Shown: positions 21,471 to 34,156 of the stretch, piece after piece | Layout of the letters: the number at the start of each line of letters is the position of its first letter | Numbering within the stretch: position 1 is the first letter of the stretch | Assembly: GCA_910589415.1 (NCBI GenBank) | Contig: OU342639.1 | Span: 7,014,268-7,078,267 of the forward strand | Direction of reading: 5' to 3' | Length of the DNA stretch: 64,000 nucleotides | Source: Malachius bipustulatus | Lineage: Eukaryota > Arthropoda > Insecta > Coleoptera > Melyridae | Made by a program: the position numbers and the translations under genes | Notes under the pieces: generated by a model | The model's input: the letters and a program-made list of their open reading frames with translations, nothing else | Databases searched by the model: none | Told to the model about the DNA's origin: nothing

Positions 21471-22990
21471 GAAAACCGAACATTTGAAATTTTAGAGAAA
21501 TAAACATCATGTAAAAAAATTCGAAAAACTCCGCCATTTCTCTTATTTGCTTCTTTAAATTTTAGAGAGTTACAAGCTATTAGTGTAGTTGTCTACTCCG
21601 AAAATTTCAGGTAAATTCCCTCAAAAATGTGCTCATAATCAATTAAAGAAATTTAGCCATTTTTACCATTTTCTTACCCACGCCACTAGCTTACTAATGA
21701 AAATAATAAAAATTTTATTGCATTAATTCAAATTTCAAATCATTTTAATCCAATCTTGTTACCTAATACAGGTTTGTATAGGAGTTTTTATTTTCTGCAA
21801 TTGGGGTTGGCAGGAGCAGTCATATCTGCATGGGTGGTCCCGCCCGAGCCGAGCGCGATGAAAACGGCTGGTCTGGTGCTGGTGCTGGTTTTAAATCAAG
21901 CAGTCCCGGGTCTGAATATTACATTCAATCGTTAAACAAGCCTTTAATTGTCATCCTCATTATTTTGTTGTGAAAAGTTTTCTTTCTATATTGCTTATAC
22001 AGGGACTAAAAAATAGCCTTTTTCCCTAAAATTCAAAAAGCCGCCATTTTGAAACGGCTCGATCGATTTTGCTTAAAAATGCAATACCAGACCACTACTT
22101 GTGGATAATATCTTCCTCCCATAAAAATTTCAGCCTCCTAGATTGAAAACTGCTACCAGAAAACCGTGCCACAGGACCGGATGTTTCGAAATTTTAAAGG
22201 ACACCCTGTAGAAGTAACGCGACTTTTGAAAAATTTTTCAACGAAAATTTAACGTCATCCCAAAGTTTCACAAGAGTAAAAAATTTCTTCCACTAATCTT
22301 GAAAGATGAAGCTACTAGAGCGTTTTTAAAATTTTAGAGATATTTACATCATGTAAAATAAATTTAAATATCTCCCCCATTTTTTTTATTTGATCCTTGA
22401 AATTTTTGAAGATTAAAGAGTATTAGTATAGTTGTCTACTGTGAAAATTTTAGTTTAATTCCTTCAAAAATGTGCTCAAAAACTGTTATAGAAATTAAGC
22501 CATTTTCACTCTTTTCCTACCCACGCCACTGGCTTATTAATGGAAAAAATTCAAATTTTTTTGCATTAACTCAAATTTCAATTAATTTTCTTTCAATCCT
22601 GTTAACTTGATGTGAAAGTTTTTTTGCCATCTTGCTCATACAGGGATTCAAAAAATAGTAAATCTTCAGCAAATTCAAATAGCCGCCATTTTGAAATGGC
22701 TCGGCCGATTTTGCTCAAGTGCAATACCAGACAACTCCTTGTGGACATCTTACTCTCACAAAAATTTCAGCCTCCTAGATTGAAAACTGCGGCCAGAAAC
22801 CGTGCCTCAAAGTCCGGATTTGGGGAACTTTGAAAGGACACCCTGTAGAAGTAACGTGACTTTTGGAAATTTTTTCAACGAAAATCAAAAGTCATTCCTC
22901 AGCTTTACAAGAATCCAAAATTTCGTTCACTAATCTTGAAAGATAAAGCTACAGGAGCGTTTTGAAACTCGAAAAATCGTGATTTTGGAG
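21471..22990. repeat. Two diverged direct repeats in tandem (unit about 650-850 bp)
   Basis: Unit 1 runs from about 21471 to 22319 and unit 2 from about 22320 to 22960. A short third start (GATTTTGGAGAAATAAAT) ends in an AT microsatellite. Shared landmarks in the same order are AGTTGTCTACT, AAAATGTGCTCA, ACCCACGCCACT, AGCCGCCATTTTGAAA, TGCAATACCAGAC, TTTCAGCCTCCTAGATTGAA, GGACACCCTGTAGAAGTAAC and ACTAATCTTGAAAGAT. Unit 1 carries an extra segment of about 200 bp (21770-21990), less AT-rich, between two of these landmarks. No coding capacity is evident; the small open frame 22612-22833 falls within the repeat. Confidence 0.8.
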
Positions 22991-22995
22991 AAATA

Positions 22996-22996
22996 A

Positions 22997-23030
<34 letters not shown>
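22996..23030. repeat. AT dinucleotide microsatellite
   Basis: A run of AT units with a single G interruption. It is followed directly by TTGATA, as in inverse at 29430-29452. Confidence 0.9.
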
Positions 23031-23032
<2 letters not shown>

Positions 23033-23210
23033 ATAGAAGGTACTATGTGACTTCAAAATCAGATACGCATAATTCGTTGTCACTTCATATATGACGTTGT
23101 GGCTTCCGATTTCGGAAGTCACAACGTTTCGCCTTATTGAGTGCATATATAGCTTCAAGATGGCGTTAGCAGTCCGTATGCAAAAATTTTTGTGGAAGTG
23201 ATTTGGACCC
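23031..23210. repeat. Dispersed repeat end (pairs with 29137-29440)
   Basis: After the AT run come TTGATA, GTGACTTC and CGGAAGTCAC motifs, and further on GCAAAAATTTTTGT. The same set appears inverted at 29340-29440, again ending in TATCAAT and an AT run. These are probably opposite ends or copies of one family. Confidence 0.35.
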
Positions 23211-23534
23211 CCTGGTACCCTCAAGATAACATTTTAGTTCCACAATAATCCGCTGACGCTAGCATCGCGTTTTACTGCAGTTACGGCCTGAACGTTCTCA
23301 CTTCCATCATATATGCTATATAAATGACCATTTATGTACAATAGGACACACGATGTGATATCCAATTTTGGCAACGCCGTAAAGCAATAAATTTGACCTC
23401 GTTTCGTTGTTAAATTCATTTTCCATTCACTGGTAAAGTCTGCATGAAAACAAGTTCCAAGATTCTTAATTGGACTCGGAAGCCAATTACATATTTTATC
23501 CTGGTGAATATATTGATATCCTACCTACCGACCA

Positions 23535-23774
23535 GGAGCCTGTTTCACAAAAATATGAGTTATTAATAATAGTCTCTATTTTTATCATATCAATTTTTGT
23601 GAAACACTGACCGACTAATATAATTGAAATAAACTATAAATAATAGTTCATTAATAAGCTATTACTTAATAGACTATTACCATTATTTTGAGAAAAACTA
23701 TTGAAAATCCCTTATATTATGAGCTCTATTACTATTAATAATAAATAGTTAATAGTGTTTTGTGAAACAGGCCC
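23535..23774. mobile_element. Short MITE with GGGCCTGTTTCACAAAA-type inverted ends
   Basis: The left end GAGCCTGTTTCACAAAA is matched in inverse by TTTTGTGAAACAGGCCC on the right, with about 205 bp of very AT-rich interior built from ATTAATAAT-like words. A second GTGAAACA lies at about 23603. No target duplication could be fixed with confidence. Confidence 0.65.
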
Positions 23775-23993
23775 CTGAACCTACCTTCGCCATTAGGATT
23801 TCATTATAGCTAATTTTGTAATTACCACCTACTTTGCATGTAAAAATCACACCCCATGTTAACTTCTGTTATCTTGCAACTTAGAAGTCGTTTTTAGCTT
23901 TCAATAATCGTGCAATCAGCGAGGCGCGTGTTATCTACTTCACAATAAAATCTGTCAGAACAATCGGACTCTGTTTAATTTAATTATACTTCA

Positions 23994-24936
23994 CAGTACA
24001 TGGGGATCTTGGAAACGGCATGAGATACAGGAGATACAGGGTCGGTTAAATTAGAGAAAAGTTGCACAATTTGATGCTTAATAAGAAACTGATTTTTTTT
24101 CTTTTGAATATTTTCAGTCGTTGTTGAAATATCCTGAAAAAACTGAAAAATCTAAATTTCTTATTTTAGCCATATCTTTTTTATTATTGCAAATTAATTA
24201 ATTATTTTTTGCAGGCTTATATAATATCGTCAAAAGCTATCCATATGACGTTACAAAAATTTTCAAAGCCGACTAGATCCCAAGAGTTTTCGTAGCCAGC
24301 TTTTGTTTTTCTTATGGCCGCCATATTGATCTTTTATGTCATTCGGTATAAAATAAATAAATCGAGGAAACCATTAAAAATTAATAACATTCGATAACAA
24401 AAATGTCAAGAATTTTATTCTTTTTTCAAAAAAAAAAATAAATCTTCATACCGAATATCATATAAAAAGTAAAAAAACCTAAAGCAAGTAATATGACTTC
24501 ATATTAATGTAATTGGGTGAAAAAATGTTTTTTTTTTTAAAAAAGAATAATAAAATTTTTGAATTTTATTTCATGTTATTAATTTTTGGTTTCCTTGATT
24601 TATTTTACACCGAACGACATACAAAATCAATATGGCGGCCAAAAGAAAAATAAAAGTTGGCTATGAAAACTTTGGGATCTAGTCGGCTTTGAAAATTTTT
24701 GTAATGTCAAAGCTTTTGACGACTTATGTAAGCTTACAAAAAATAATAATTCATTATTTCCCAATAATAAAAAAGATATGACTAAAATAAGAAATTTTGA
24801 TTTTTCAGTTTTTTCAGGATATTTCAGCAATGACTGAAAATATTCGAAAAAATCTTATTAAGCATCAAATTGTGCAACTTTTCTCTAATTTAACAGATCC
24901 TGTATCTCTTGCCGTTTCCAAGATCCCCATGTACTG
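23994..24936. mobile_element. 943-bp palindromic foldback element
   Basis: The ends are perfect inverses: CAGTACATGGGGATCTTGGA on the left and TCCAAGATCCCCATGTACTG on the right. The arms remain complementary inward nearly to the centre at about 24465, with landmarks GTCGGTTAAATTAGAGAAAA, TATCCTGAAAAAACTGAAAA and GCCGACTAGATCCCA present in both orientations. No transposase is visible. The inner arm sequence is shared with the elements at 38908, 46933 and 29603, so they belong to one superfamily of hairpin elements with different tips. Confidence 0.8.
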
Positions 24937-25024
24937 CCGCTTCCACTGGACACACTGTATACTCATACATTAGGTATTTAATAGAGTCATAACTATTTCG
25001 AAACTAAAATATCGAAATTTCTTA

Positions 25025-25440
25025 TTTATTGCTGTTGAAAATGAACTGAATATTTTTGTAGGTTCACACAAGTCATTTGACATTTGACATTTCAAAAATT
25101 TTCAAAGTCGACTAGATTCAAGAGTTTCCATAGTCTACTTTTGTTTTTCCTATAGCGGATGCGATATCTATTGTTTTTCATGTCGTTCGGTCTAATAAAA
25201 ATTAGGGAAACGAAAACTCTAATCTAGATTTTTTTATTCTAGTTTTTTAGAAAAAAAAATTATATTCGCCGAATTAATATAAAAAACCACAAAGCGAACT
25301 ATCTGTGAAAAAAAAATTTCTTACGGAAAAAGAAGAATAAAATTTTGAATTTTTTTTTGCACATCTGCAATTATATAAAATTCTGTTTCAGATTCGAAGT
25401 AAGTATAAAATTGTGCACAATTTAAACGACCCTGTAGCCG
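25025..25440. repeat. Diverged partial copy of the same foldback family
   Basis: It contains CACAAGTCATTTGACATTT, ATTTTCAAAGTCGACTAGAT, TCATGTCGTTCGGT and CACAATTTAAACGACCCTGT in family order. Much of each arm has been lost, and the ends are not recognisable. Confidence 0.6.
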
Positions 25441-25675
25441 GTTCCGATATCTTTGACCCTGTAGTAAGCCACGAAATAGTTATACAACCCTGTATAATTA
25501 TATTAAACAAAAGTCGGTTTTTCTAACAGGCTGTATTGTGAAGTAGATGACATGGACTATTATTGAAAAATAAAAACGATTTCTAAGCTGCCAGGCAACA
25601 TAAGTTAACATAGGGTGGAATTGTAACTTTATAACATGAAATTCCCTATGGCAACGATTAAAATAAATGCTCTGT

Positions 25676-26253
25676 ATACAGGGTGTTTCATTAAGGTAGG
25701 TGAGCGACCGTATCTCGGAAACTAATGGGCCTAGAACCTCAAAATAAAAAATTCCCAGACATAAGCGACAACGAGAAATTCAATGAAAATATTTTAGATG
25801 GCCGCACTTCCGGGAATACCGGAAGTTGACACCTACTCCTTTATTTTAACGGGAACACCCTGTAAAATATTTAATTTTTCAAATGTCTGAAGAAATCGAA
25901 TACAGGTGGTTTTCACCATTGGAATTTAGATTGAGCGGTTTATGAGTTATAAACAAGTGAAAATCGAAAATTTTCAACTTCAAAGCAGTGTAGAACTAGA
26001 ACGACTCAAGATATCTAAAAATGGTTAATGTCTCTATCCTAGCTTTTCATGTTCTATCCCATTATGCGGAGTAAATTTTAATACAGGGTGATGAAAATTA
26101 TCCGTTTTTTCATCACCCTGTATTAAATTTTAAACAACATAGTATAGGATACTATGTGAAAAGTTAAGATAGGGACACGTAAACGGGTTTTAGATATCTT
26201 GAGCCGGTCTAGTTCTACACTGCTTTGAAGTTGAAAATTTTCGATTTTCACTT
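25676..26253. repeat. TACAGGGTG-end repeat with an internal 299-bp palindrome
   Basis: TACAGGGTGTTTCATTAAGG at 25677 faces GGGAACACCCTGTA at 25850-25863, possibly a short MITE. Next to it is a palindrome at 25955-26253 (AAGTGAAAATCGAAAATTTT and its inverse) centred on CAGGGTGATGAAAATTATCC / CATCACCCTG near 26102. In the palindrome the CAGGGTG tips point inward, as if two copies had been joined tip to tip. Confidence 0.6.
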
Positions 26254-26475
26254 ACAAATACTTACAAATTGAGCTAGGTAGCAAAAATTTAAATGAGAGA
26301 ACAATCTTGCACCTAACAATTTGTTTTCAAGTTTGAAAAAAATATTTACAAGAATAGTATGTACGTACAAAGTAAAATTTTTAACAAAATCAATTAAACA
26401 TACGCCATTTTTTAAATTCTTACAATAAATATCTGAAACTTTCACACCTCACTATTGAAATGACATTAATATGTA

Positions 26476-28029
26476 CAGGGTGAGTTTTTTTCAATGTTTA
26501 GTACAGGGATCTCGTAAACTACTGCAGTTAGAGGAACGGTTAAATGGGGAAAGAAGTGCAGTTTTATGAGCTTAATTCGAAACAGCTTTTGTTTTTTTGA
26601 AAATCTCCATGGCTTCCTAGATATTTAACATAAAGTAAATTCCGCGGATTTCTTTACACCGAGATAGCAGTCTTATTATTGGGATTAGAGAAAAATCGTA
26701 AAGGAAAACCTTTTAGACGATTTCATAGACAATAAAATGGCTTTACAATTTTTTTTATTTGCTGTGTCATTTTCGAGCTATGACGTAAACTTGTGTTTTT
26801 TAAATGTAAGTCATAGTTGGCTATGACATCATTCGATATGTCTTTTTTTTCTAAATACAACGATATAAAACTCGATATTGTTTTTTCGGGAAATAAAAAA
26901 GTTAGGACGGTTTTTAATTTTATTTCCTCAAATACGTGGTATAGGCGCTGAATTTTAGTTAATTTTGAATTGAAAATCTTATATGAATTAATAATTCAAC
27001 GGGATAGCTAGTTTTTCGAGAAAAAAAAAATTAATTTTAATTCTAATCTTTCAAAAATCTTGTAACAATACCTACCTGCGCTGTAGAACTTTAGACTAAA
27101 TATTCATATCAAAATGTGACGGTTGCTTAGCAACAGTAACAGAAACAGTGAAACTATAAAATTTGACAGTTAGTTACTTAGAGGCTTATAATTTCCATTG
27201 AACTTTAAGTATGAAGTCAGGTTTTGCAGAAGTTCTTAAATCGTATAACCTGCAAGGTGAATTACTAGTATGGAGTTTTCCAACCAAGAGAAGCGTGATA
27301 TGATAGAATGATAGAATTCAGTGTCAAAAGAATGCTGTCAGGGCTGCGGAACAATATTTTCGCAGATATTTTAATCGTCGTTAACCTTTTATATTCAAAT
27401 GTTTCATAATATTTTCTAGAGTTACTAGATGGCTATTAGAAAATTTGTAGTTAATTAAATAGGTATAATTGTTTGCATAGAGGATTACAAATTATTCTGC
27501 AAAAATTATCTATGTATAATTTCAATTTCAAATTCAACTGAGGTATATCAGTTAGTTATGCTTACATGGCCGCCTAGTTAAGTTGAGGAAATAAAATTAA
27601 AAACCGTCCTAACTTTTTTATTTCCCGAAAAAACAATATCGAGTTTTATATCGTTGTATTTAGAAAAAAAATACATATCGAATGATGTCATAGCCAACTA
27701 TGACTTACATTTAAAAAAACACAAGTTTACGTCATAGCTCGAAAATGACACAGCAAATAAAAAAAATTGTAACGCCGTTTTATTGTCTATGAAATCGTCT
27801 AAAAGGTTTTTCTCTAATCCCAATAATAAGACTGCTATCTCGGTGTAAAGAAATCCGCGGAATTTACTTTATGTTAAATATCTAGGAAGCTATGGAGATT
27901 TTCAAAAAAACAAAAGCTGTTTCGAATTAAGCTCATAAAAAAACTGCACTTCTTTCCCCATTAAACCGTTCCTCTAACTGCAGTAGTTTACGAGATCCCT
28001 GTACTAAGCATTGAAAAAAACTCACCCTG
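26476..28029. mobile_element. 1.55-kb foldback element with about 455-bp inverted arms
   Basis: The left arm 26476-26930 begins CAGGGTGAGTTTTTTTCAAT. The right arm 27590-28029 is its near-exact inverse and ends CACCCTG. TA lies on both outer sides (26474-26475, 28030-28031), the target duplication of Tc1/mariner-type elements. Landmarks present in both arms include GAGATCCCTGTACTA-type, CCGCGGATTTCTTTACACCG-type and GGACGGTTTTTAATTTTATT-type sequences. The 660-bp interior has no recognisable transposase, so the element is non-autonomous. Confidence 0.85.
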
Positions 28030-28031
28030 TA

Positions 28032-29136
28032 GATGTGAGAGATATAAAAAAATCTTCAATATTTAGTTTGAAAAATACAGAGCACAAAATTATTTCAAAC
28101 TTACAAAAGTGACAAATTTGATTTTGTTGGTCATTTACAAAGACCGATAATAATTTTAGTTAAAAAATGTGATGGTGAAACTTTACAGGTACAGTTTGTT
28201 AAGCTTGAAACTTTTACTTTAAAATGATCTGTTTAGTTTTATTGAAAAAGTTAAATAGATATATTTTTCTATTTTTTAAACAAAAATCAAATTTCTTTTA
28301 GTCCGAATTACGTGAAATTCATGTTAAATAAACTTAGATAGCTTTAACAAAAACAACAAAAAAAATTGCTTTGTCCAACTCATATATTTTTATAATAGGA
28401 CCTCAAAACAGATTCAGTGAAAAATATATACGAGTATTTTTTTGATTTTATTTTAAGTGTAATTTGCATAAAAGTAACGTTTTTCAGTAAATCTATGGAA
28501 AATGTATTTTTGAAATATATTCTCAAGCTAAAATTTAGCTATGATGTAGCTTATAATCATGAATTAGAAAAAATTTGTTTGAAAGTTAGAGAGATACCTA
28601 GAGCATATGAGCATATTGAGCAGGGGCTCGGGATTTATAGCTTTTATATCGAGATACCTATTGATTTTTTTTTTGTTCTATTATTATTATTATAGCCGTT
28701 TTTAATAAATCAGTTTTTTGATCCGGTCATATTTGATCAGTCATTCTGAAATTCTATTTTTATAACATTTTATTTTTGATCAGCTATCTCACAAACACTT
28801 TAATATAATTTTTAGTTAAAATGCTTTTGAATTCTTTTTTATATGTATAATGCTTTCTATAAGATATCAAAGTGATTTCAAAAGTTTTTCAAAGGCCCGT
28901 TCTTTTGCTAATTATTCTGAAACGATGTATGTTTTTTTACTTAAGCCTTTACTCTACTGAAAAAAAAATTGATCGGTTCGGCACTACTAAAAACATTCAG
29001 TTCATAAAATATTTATCCATTGACAAATCCGTATGAATTTACTCATCTCCATCTCGAATCATTTAAGGTCGGGTATTCGAAACAAGATAGGTAGGTACAT
29101 AACATACACAGCTATACTTTAAATTATTCATATAAA
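28032..29136. other. AT-rich non-coding DNA
   Basis: No gene is supported. The open frame at 28417-28695 (plus) is rich in Phe/Leu/Ile from AT-rich composition and has no start context or domain. Confidence 0.45.
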
Positions 29137-29452
29137 GTGGTATACATTCGCCTATGTGACTTCCGGATATTTGGCAACACTTCTGGACGCCACTACGTAT
29201 CTGTCATCAAACTAGGCTATAAAATTGTCTGGAAGCCAGTTCGTATTTTGCGTGAACAGCTTATATACGAATTTTTTTTTTTGAAAAATCGTTACCCCTC
29301 TTTTGATATTATTGTTATTCAGCTTCCCCTCATTCCATATATGCAAAAATTTTTGTTTATATATTATCGGTTGCTACGGAAGTCAGGTCGCCCTCTCAAC
29401 ATAACGGAAGTCACAGCTTAACACGTATCAATATATATATATATATATATAT
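29137..29452. repeat. Dispersed repeat ending in an AT microsatellite
   Basis: GTGACTTCCGG near the left and CGGAAGTCAC near the right, followed by TATCAAT and an AT run (29430-29452). Its right end mirrors 22996-23060. The open frame 29137-29421 within it is not convincing as a gene. Confidence 0.35.
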
Positions 29453-29602
29453 CGTGGGCAGGTGAATTTTGGAAAACCACTTTTTCGTAATCTGGGGGTC
29501 ATGATCGGTGGACATTTGATGAGTTTGGGTGATTTTTAGAAAGTGATGTCGTCCTCAATAGTGTATTTTTTTGTTAAAAAATACACTAATAGGAAAACTT
29601 CA

Positions 29603-30385
29603 CGCTGAAATATGCGGAAAAAACTGAAAAAATCGAGATTTTCCTATTTCAGCCATGTCTTTTTTATTGTTGAAATTTAAATAAATTTTTCAGAGATTTA
29701 CATGAGCCAACAAAAACTATCCATTTGACATTTCAAAAGTTTTCAAAACCGTTAGATTCCAGAGTATTCATAGTCAACTTTTGGTCTTCTTATGACCGCC
29801 ATATTGTTTTTTTCTTATGTCGTTCATCGGTAAAAAAATCATGGAAACCAAAAATGAATAAATTTGAAAAAAAATTCAAAAATTTCGTTCTTTTTTTCGA
29901 AAAAAAAAAACATTTTTTCCCCGAATTACGTCAATATAAAGTAATATTACTTGTTTTATGGCTTTTTCATTTTTCTATGCTATTCGGTGTAAAAAGGTTT
30001 TTTTTTAAAGAAGAATAAAATTTAAAAAAATTTTCATTGTTATTAATTTTTGATTGTCATGACTTTTTATACCGAACTGCATAAAAAAACAATATGACGG
30101 CCATAAGAAAAACAAAAGTTGACTATGAAAATTCCGGGATCTAGTCGGCTTGGAAAATTTTTGTAACATCAGATGGATAGTTTTTGATGGCATTAAGGTA
30201 TGTAAGCTGAAATAAGAAATCTCGATTTTTCAGTTTTTCAGCATATTTCACCAACGACTGAATTAATCCTAAACTTAATTTCGGATTCTTAGTAAGCCTA
30301 AAATTGTACGGTTTATCTCAGATTTAATCGATTTCGTATCTCTTATCGTTTCCAATATCTCAGTGCTATTCCATATTTAACTTGG
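29603..30385. mobile_element. Diverged copy of the palindromic foldback family
   Basis: The arm sequences AAACTGAAAAAATCGAGATT (left) and AATCTCGATTTTTCAGTTTT-like (right, about 30216), GGCCGTCATATTG / CAATATGACGGCC-type pairs and a TGTCGTTC core are in family order, with the centre near 29920. The right tip has TATCTCTTATCGTTTCCAAT, like the tip of the 23994 element, but the left tip is missing. Confidence 0.65.
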
Positions 30386-32200
30386 ACACGCTGTTTAATT
30401 CAGCGGATTCCACTAGTGAATCACTGTATTTCCAACGCTGTGAATGAGTTGTTGTATTAGATTCGTTTCAACTGAAACAATTTTTTCCGAAAGAATATCA
30501 ACTTTATAACTCATTTAATGATATTGCAAACTCAAAAAATTTGGTTTCTCTTCAAAGTGTTCGTAACAAAGTGAGGATCTCAAATCTGAAGTGTATGCTT
30601 TCGTGTAGCATATAAGGTAACTACTGCTTTTTTTATTTATGAATATGTCGTTTGAATTTCCATTTTTCCCTGGTCATTTCTGAAATTATTATCTATTCAC
30701 TTCTAAAGCTTATATATGGGCTTTAAAAGTTCAAGAAATTTAAAGGGGCATCATGAATTTATAACTTAGGTCCTGTTTGGAGCCCTATGCTCATTAGAAG
30801 AGTCGTGTGATACAAATTGATTTTTTATAAGCGCTATTTGTATCATAAAAAGCCCTAATAAACAGCCAAACACAGCGTGAATCCGTCCTTTATATTATAC
30901 GATGGGCCGGGGGCTAAGAATAAGAAAGAACCGGCCTTTATGTATCCTCTGACGCGCCATTTTTTATAAAAGAACTATCAAGAAGAACCATTTCGTTACA
31001 TTCTTGTGCATATATTCCGAACGTTATGCGTGTTTAATACATTATTTGTTTAGTATTTTACAGCGTATAACACCATTACAGGTTTATGTTATACATTGTC
31101 ACATAAAATCCAAACCTGGATGTACAAGGTACTATTAAATGTTTGGGAAAGAGCTACAAGAGTTTCTGAAGTGATCATCAAAATTCAAACAATCACCTAT
31201 AGATTCAACACCTCCTTTATCGATTTTTCTTTGTTCTTTCTCTTATTATAACATAAAACCTGGCCCCTGTCGCAGTTTGACAGCTAATTAATGATCTCAA
31301 AAGATATAGATTTTTTTTCTAAAAAAAAATACTCAAACAATCATGAATAAACTTATAAGTACCGACATATTATGCATATGCAAGTCGTTGTTAATTCTCA
31401 CGGATATTATCATAAATAATAAATAAATCCAGGTACATAATGATTTGCATTTCTTCCAAATTATAGTTTTATAAGTTTAATTGAACACATTATATCTGGT
31501 CGAAGAAATAAATAATACACCCGGTGCCTGTTCGCCACACTCGAAGAGGCAATGTCCCAACCCACACACCAAAATTCCACCGCCCTAATGATAAAACGAA
31601 AACAATAAAAAGACTATTTGCTTTCTCGGCCGTTAGCGTAAAACAAAATCGCATATTATAAAGTTGTCAATGTTCCCTATGCAAATAAAAAATATTACAG
31701 CATATATGTGGATCTGTATTCTGTGAAGTGATACATCCAGAGTCGGCTTTTATAAAGCTTCGAATGCTCACTTGCTAAGGGTGATACTTTTATACATCGA
31801 CCGACAGACTGCGAGGACGCATGCAGAAGAAAATGTATTTCACATCATTTTAATCGGATACTTTATTCTTTATTTGTTGACTAATTGGCAATCTATATGT
31901 ATTTGGAACATTTAAAGCAGTTTTACACGTCGGTTAAATTTATGAAATAAAAAAAATCACTACAGTTAAAAAAAAAGTATCCTATACATCAAGAAATCAA
32001 CAAAAAAATTTATTTAAATGATTCTGATAAGTGATTCCTTTTTTGCTCGCAAAATGGCTTATTGAGATATAATACTGTAAAAAAAATGTCTGTTCCAAGG
32101 GACCTGCGAACCCAATTTTGTCTAAAGTTCGTTAGTTTTTTTGTCATATTTTTATGTAAAATATATTTCTATCATAATTCATAAAAATGAATCCCCAAGG
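30386..32200. other. AT-rich non-coding DNA
   Basis: No gene, RNA or repeat was supported. Confidence 0.45.
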
Positions 32201-32209
32201 TCCAGGTAC

Positions 32210-32800
32210 AACTTCATGGCTGAAATGGCATTGCATGCAGTGGACACATCAACTTACGTCAAAGATCGTGGTGATTGGGCAAGGTGGTATAAGTTGTAAG
32301 AACCACCACCAACACAGCTCTGGCAAAACTTGGCACATACCCTAGCGCCAAGGTTATTGAGGTTAGGCTTAACCGCTAGACTGCTTGGATGAGGTATACC
32401 ACTATAAAAACCTTCCCAATTTCTAGGATTGAAAGGGTCTTCGGGTGTCCCAGAATGACTTTGCAGCTCTCTGCCAAATGTTCGTCGGGTGAAACCAAGT
32501 CGATTTAAGTCAACTTATCTAAGTCCAAAGCTGCTTGGTTTTGCAGCTAGGAGATGTTAAAGTGTCATTTCTGAAATTGTTATTTAATAATAATTATACC
32601 ATTCGCGAAGACTTGCTCTTAACATTGTCACCTAGCCAAATGGTAAAGGCAAATAGGCCACCGGTAACATGTTGGTCAAGGGAAGGATCCAGAAACCGAT
32701 CACCTGTGACAACCCGCGGGACCGACATACCGACAACAAATACACAAGGCCCCTGTTGAACTGGGAAGGGGGCAGGAGGAAGAAGAAGAAGAATTGAGAA
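32210..32800 (+). repeat. Possible degraded retroelement tail
   Basis: The stretch is less AT-rich than its surroundings. A short plus-strand frame near 32220-32300 reads AVDTSTYVKDRGDWARWYKL before a stop. The 'KDRxxWxxW' pattern resembles the C-terminal ends of some LINE polyproteins, and the block ends in a GAAGAAGAAGAATTGAGAAG purine tract. No start, domain or termini could be established, so this is a weak call. Confidence 0.25.
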
Positions 32801-34152
32801 GACTAAAACTCTCTCGTTATGTTCATCATAACTTAAAAAAAATAAGTAATTATAACTTAATAGAGCATTATATAATCGTGAATGATTGTAACATAATATT
32901 AATATATCAGGAGTGATTAAATTAAGATCAATATTTTTTAATTATGCATTATGATACATATATCAATTATATCAATATAATTTAATTTAATTTAACAAGT
33001 AGGTACAGTTAGTAGCACTTCGATTATCCTTGTTATTTAGCAAAGCTACAATCAATCGTTTCGATTATTAATAAACATCCCTCAAAAAAATCATAAGCCG
33101 CGGTAAAATTAAAAGCTCGTGACAGTTAGTTGTAGACAGATAAGTAGGTAAATAGATAGTGATGGATACTGTTACCTAGAAGGTAAACCAGATATCAACA
33201 ATTCCACAATTGAAATATTAATTTAGTCTCTGTTACCGTAAAAATAATTAATTCTGCATCACTAGCCATTAATCTTTGTTAAATAAATTCATGATTGAAA
33301 TTTATAACAACGTAATTATAAGAAAATATAAAAAAGTAGGAAAACAACGCTTTATGTTTTATATTTATTTTATTTCTTCTGCAATATTTGGTTTAATTTC
33401 AGGATTTGTTTATTTACAGATTTAGATTTTAAATATCCCGAATCTCGTGAAAATACTAATCTAGCTATAAAATTGTTCCGATGATCACGCCACGGCTAAT
33501 TGTTTTCCCAAACAATTCAATCGTGAGTCCAGCCCTGGAAACATCATGATTTCTCTATAGTAAACCCAACAGAGCTCACCGGCAGACGTTCTACAATGTA
33601 AACAAAAAGTGAATCGATCGTCGGCTGAGTGCAATTCTCTTAGTTCTTGTAGTCCATAGTCCGGACTATCATCAGAATCTGCATGATGTGATGTGATGTA
33701 GAACTAAGTTAACTTACATTTGCAAAAATAGTAAAAACAGAGTTTAATCATTCAGGAATTTCGATTTGCGTTTTGAGTCGGACCGCATAATATACATATG
33801 GTAAATATGGTAAAGGTAATTAATGCCACTCTAAAATTACTTCATTTCATTCGCCTGGTACTATATGGATCTGTATAAACAATAAACGAAATGGTCGTTC
33901 CATTTAAAACATATCAAGACGTAATTTAGGGTACGTTGTTAATTCAGTCGATAAATATTTTTTCTTCTTCCTATATAATATTAAAGCAACAATTATTAAT
34001 AATTTCAGTTACCCTTCAACTAAAACTTGATTCTTGGTACTAAAGGCCAATTTAAAATTAACCAGATATCCGTTAGATGCAACAGAAAAGCCAATCCCTC
34101 CAATGTATCATTTTTTAGCATTATTTTATTTCACTATAATATAGGATGTTGA
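32801..34152. other. AT-rich non-coding DNA
   Basis: No gene, RNA or repeat was supported. Confidence 0.45.
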
Positions 34153-34156
34153 TATA

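Larger units (their letters stand above)
23850..25625. repeat. Outer inverted repeat enclosing two foldback copies
   Basis: About 135 bp at 23850-23985 (CCATGTTAACTTCTGTTATC ... CTTCACAATAAAATCTG) recurs in inverse at 25485-25625 (CTGTATTGTGAAGTAGATGA ... AAGTTAACATAGGGTGG). The palindrome at 23994-24936 and the partial copy at 25025-25440 sit between the two arms, so this is a nested arrangement. The arms are clearly diverged. Confidence 0.6.
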
